Below are positions 6,221 to 8,312 of a stretch of 8,312 nt of DNA, piece after piece. Each line of letters begins with the position of its first letter. Positions within the stretch are counted from its first letter, which is position 1. The notes beneath the pieces are model-generated. The model was not told the origin of the DNA. It was given only the letters and a program-made list of their open reading frames with translations, and made no database searches. Source of the DNA: Roseburia sp. (lineage in GTDB: Bacteria > Bacillota > Clostridia > Lachnospirales > Lachnospiraceae). Position numbers and translations under genes: made by a program. The DNA lies in the NCBI GenBank assembly GCA_017626625.1, contig JAGAIK010000029.1:1-8312 (forward strand). The letters run 5' to 3'.

Positions 6221-6248
6221 ATCTTATCGAAATTAAGAAAAAAAGCAA
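6221..6248 (-). promoter_or_regulatory. Probable pflB promoter
   Basis: Read on the minus strand, TTGCTT (6248-6243) and TAAGAT (6226-6221) make a sigma-A-like -35/-10 pair with a 16-bp spacer, in a very AT-rich stretch. The predicted start would fall near 6214, at the first base of the repeat region, giving a leader of about 75 nt. An overlapping TATAAG (6221-6216) is an alternative -10 without a good -35. Confidence 0.4.
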
Positions 6249-6284
6249 TAGGAATTATTAGGCTCAATTTCTCAATAGCGGCAT

Positions 6285-7625
6285 TTACACCAGCTTTTTT
6301 CTGCTCCACTGCCCGGTCAGATAACGGATGCCGGATATGAGATAATTTACCGCCCAACCGATGGGAACCGCCATCCACACCGCCTGTACTCCCAGCACCG
6401 GAGCCATAAGAAAGGCAAAGGACACACGAATGCCAAGGTTCACTAAATTTGCCGCCGTAAAGACCACCACGTCCCCGGCTCCCCGCAATACGCCGTCTGT
6501 TACCGCTTTTAACCCGATAAACACGAAGAAATAAGCGATAAAGGACAAGTAGCTCACTCCCGTCTCAAAGGCTGCCCCTCCTGCATCTTCCTCCAAAAAC
6601 ATACGTATCAGAGGTTCTCTCCCGAAAAGAAGCACTGCACAGATGATTACCGCAAAGGCAGCGACAATTCCATAACTGATGCGGTACCCTCTGCGCACCC
6701 GCTCTACTTTCCCTGCTCCCATATTCTGAGCGGTAAAGGTGGAAACGGCATTTCCCATGGATATCATGGGTACGATACAGATGGATTCCAAACGCATTGC
6801 CGCCGTATAGCCTGCCAACACCGCCGAACCGAAGCCGTTGACCACCGACTGTACCAGGAGCATTCCCACAGAAACGATGGACTGCTGGATAATGGAGGGT
6901 ATCGCCACCTTAACCATTTTCTTCAGGATTGGCAGACTGAATTTTTCCGCCTGCCCCTCATATGCCTTTAACCGTCTCATCAGAACCACCAGGGACAACA
7001 CCATGGCAATTCCCTGGGCGGTCACCGTGGCAATGGCAACTCCGGCAACGCCCCAGTGCAGCGTCCTGACCGTAAATAAATCCAGAAAAATATTCAGAAC
7101 GGACGAAAAAATAAGGAAATAAAGGGAAGTCTTAGAATCCCCCAACGCATTAAAAATCGCCGCTAAAATGTTGTACATAAATAAAAAGGGCAGTCCCAGA
7201 AAATAAATCCGAAGATACAGTGCCGCATCCCCCAGTATATTTTCCGGGGTTTTTAGTGCCAGTAGAATCCACCGGTTCGCCGCAATCCCCAATAGTCCTA
7301 ACACAATACTTGTCCCAAGAAAAGCAAACAGCGCCGTGTGAACCGCCGTTTTCATATTTCCGTTTTCCCTCGCCCCAAGATACTGGGAAATCACCACGGA
7401 AGCGCCTGTTCCGCCGCCGATGGCTATCATGACAAATACCGTGGTAAGGGCATAGGAGGCTCCCACCGCAGCAAGGGCTTCCTCACCCACGTATTTTCCC
7501 ACGATTATGGTATCTACCATATTGTAAAACTGCTGAAACAGATTCCCCAATATCAGAGGCAGGGCAAACCATAACAGCCCCTTTCCCGGAAAACCTGCCG
7601 TTAAATCTATGGATTTCGTTTTCAT
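6285..7625 (-). CDS. MATE-family efflux transporter
   Basis: This 446-aa integral membrane protein has about 12 membrane segments in two related halves. The N-terminal half begins with the family signature LPLILGNLFQQFYNMVDTI (22-40) and contains SQYLGARENG (80-89). The second half restarts at about 238 (VKVAIPSIIQQS) with the matching TAQNMGAGKVE at 298-308. LGDSKTSLYF (161-170) is the usual loop. MATE proteins export cationic drugs, dyes or metabolites using a Na+ or H+ gradient; this one resembles the clostridial NorM/DinF-like group, and its substrate cannot be told. The ATG at 7625 follows AAGGAAAGGAA. The 47-aa microprotein gene ends 44 bp upstream, so the two may share a transcript. 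No clear hairpin terminator is visible in the 145 bp between it and pflB, only a T-run on the minus strand around 6236-6244. Confidence 0.95.
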   Translation of the reverse strand: MKTKSIDLTAGFPGKGLLWFALPLILGNLFQQFYNMVDTIIVGKYVGEEALAAVGASYALTTVFVMIAIGGGTGASVVISQYLGARENGNMKTAVHTALFAFLGTSIVLGLLGIAANRWILLALKTPENILGDAALYLRIYFLGLPFLFMYNILAAIFNALGDSKTSLYFLIFSSVLNIFLDLFTVRTLHWGVAGVAIATVTAQGIAMVLSLVVLMRRLKAYEGQAEKFSLPILKKMVKVAIPSIIQQSIVSVGMLLVQSVVNGFGSAVLAGYTAAMRLESICIVPMISMGNAVSTFTAQNMGAGKVERVRRGYRISYGIVAAFAVIICAVLLFGREPLIRMFLEEDAGGAAFETGVSYLSFIAYFFVFIGLKAVTDGVLRGAGDVVVFTAANLVNLGIRVSFAFLMAPVLGVQAVWMAVPIGWAVNYLISGIRYLTGQWSRKKLV

Positions 7626-7669
7626 TTGTACTTTATTCCTTTCCTTCCTGCCGTTTGCCGCAGCACGAA

Positions 7670-7813
7670 TTAGTCGTCACAGCAAAATATATAATATCCC
7701 GCAAGCATACAGGCTAACATCAAAATAAATCCGAAGAAACGGTTGTGTATCACAATCATTACCAGCATACCCATGGAAAAACAAAATAATGCAAACCCTA
7801 TGATCCGTTTCAT
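7670..7813 (-). CDS. 47-aa membrane microprotein of unknown function
   Basis: A short frame starting at ATG 7813 encodes 47 residues: MKRIIGFALF at the start, two hydrophobic segments (about 4-22 and 27-43) separated by HNR, and a GYYIFCCDD end. A basic start and acidic end fit a small two-helix membrane hairpin with a Cys pair near the C-terminus. GGTGGAGGA abuts the ATG, so spacing from the GGAGG core is unusually short (1 nt); use of the GGTGG part or of a later ATG (codon 14, 16 or 19) is possible. The MATE gene follows after 44 bp. The frame begins only 9 bp after the T-run of the ytfJ terminator, leaving little room for its own promoter. I know similar short hydrophobic ORFs from Lachnospiraceae but no function. 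Confidence 0.7.
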   Translation of the reverse strand: MKRIIGFALFCFSMGMLVMIVIHNRFFGFILMLACMLAGYYIFCCDD

Positions 7814-7822
7814 TCCTCCACC

Positions 7823-7856
7823 AAAAAAGAGCATATATTACTATCAATATATGCTC
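7823..7856 (-). terminator. Intrinsic terminator of the ytfJ-type gene
   Basis: GAGCATATATT (7829-7839) and AATATATGCTC (7846-7856) form a perfect 11-bp stem with a 6-nt loop. On the minus strand the stem is followed directly by six T (7828-7823). It lies 17 nt after the ytfJ stop codon, as expected for its terminator. Confidence 0.9.
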
Positions 7857-7873
7857 TCCCGGCTAAAGCAATA

Positions 7874-8311
7874 CTATGATTCTGTATTGTCCTGGTTCAC
7901 GGAATTTTCCAGAATGTCCTCCATCTCTTTTCCTGCCGCTTCCCTTGCTGCGCTGTCGCTGTTTTCCCCGCCGTCGCTTACCGCCTGATTTTTGGAGGTG
8001 AATTTGTTGACAAAGTCAGGAACCATATCCAATATTTTAGTGACGCCGTCCTGGTTCTTGATATTGACCAATTTTGTGGTGCCGTTCTGGATGACTAACA
8101 CTGCACTCGGCGTAATCTTTCCGCCCATGCCTCCTGCGCCGTTATTTTTCTTATCCTGGGAAAAAGCTCCTGCCGCCACCCCGAAGGATACATCCACCAA
8201 AGGAAGAAGGATGGTATCTCCGATATGCACCGCATCCCCCACCACGGTTTTCGTCGTGATGAAGCTGTCCATCCCCTTAAACAATGATTCCACTGTTGAA
8301 TTAAAACTGTT
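7874..8311 (-). CDS. ytfJ: GerW/YtfJ-family sporulation protein (5' end outside window)
   Basis: The frame stays open to the right edge and gives 145 residues, lacking only a short N-terminus; a GTG at 8293 is in frame but is probably internal, because the upstream residues NSFNST continue naturally into VESLFKGM. The core VVGDAVHIGDTILLPLVDVS, then FGVAAGAFS, a Gly-rich turn (GAGGMGG) and ITPSAVLVIQNG match the YtfJ (GerW) spore protein family. After the core a Ser/Asp/Glu-rich, probably disordered tail follows. In Bacillus subtilis the protein is made in the forespore and is needed for normal germination via lytic enzyme SleB; the role in clostridia is less clear. It indicates a spore-forming lineage. 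A strong terminator at 7823-7856 ends its transcript. Confidence 0.92.
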   Translation of the reverse strand, partial: NSFNSTVESLFKGMDSFITTKTVVGDAVHIGDTILLPLVDVSFGVAAGAFSQDKKNNGAGGMGGKITPSAVLVIQNGTTKLVNIKNQDGVTKILDMVPDFVNKFTSKNQAVSDGGENSDSAAREAAGKEMEDILENSVNQDNTES

Positions 8312-8312
8312 A

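Overview
The window looks like chromosome of a spore-forming clostridial Firmicute, most likely a Lachnospiraceae-type gut anaerobe. The grounds are the canonical pyruvate formate-lyase (PFL) operon, a GerW/YtfJ-family sporulation protein, AG-rich ribosome binding sites and moderate GC. The genus is inference, not something read directly.

Layout, left to right. (1) 1-364, plus strand: the 3' end of a gene entering from outside the window, product not recognised. Its last 12 codons plus TGA sit in a 42-bp tandem array that runs on past the stop codon, followed by a strong intrinsic terminator at 506-547. (2) 600-2100, plus strand: a compact three-gene cassette of a membrane-tethered XRE regulator, a small membrane protein of unknown function and a CPBP-family (CAAX-protease-like) membrane protein. 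A palindrome overlaps the likely promoter. (3) 2195-2891, minus strand, AT-rich: a two-gene HEPN/MNT module (nucleotidyltransferase plus HI0074-like HEPN partner) with overlapping genes and the diagnostic GSX10DXD and RX4HXY motifs. (4) 2999-6139, minus strand: pflA (PFL-activating radical SAM enzyme) downstream of pflB, with a 12-bp hairpin between them and a repeat-rich leader upstream of pflB. (5) 6285-7625, minus strand: a MATE-family multidrug exporter. (6) 7670-7813, minus strand: a 47-aa membrane microprotein placed directly behind an intrinsic terminator. (7) 7874 to the right edge, minus strand: a ytfJ/gerW-type sporulation gene whose 5' end lies outside the window.

How the genes relate: pflB and pflA form one working unit, since PflA installs the glycyl radical on PflB, which then makes acetyl-CoA and formate from pyruvate during anaerobic growth. 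The HEPN/MNT pair lies on the same strand 107 bp behind pflA with no visible terminator between, so it may receive pfl transcription. The XRE/CPBP cassette is convergent to this block and looks like a self-regulated immunity or envelope-stress unit. The best leads for a second look are the stop-codon-spanning repeat, the HEPN/MNT module behind pfl, the regulator/CPBP cassette with its dyad, the repeat structure of the pflB leader, and the microprotein behind a terminator.
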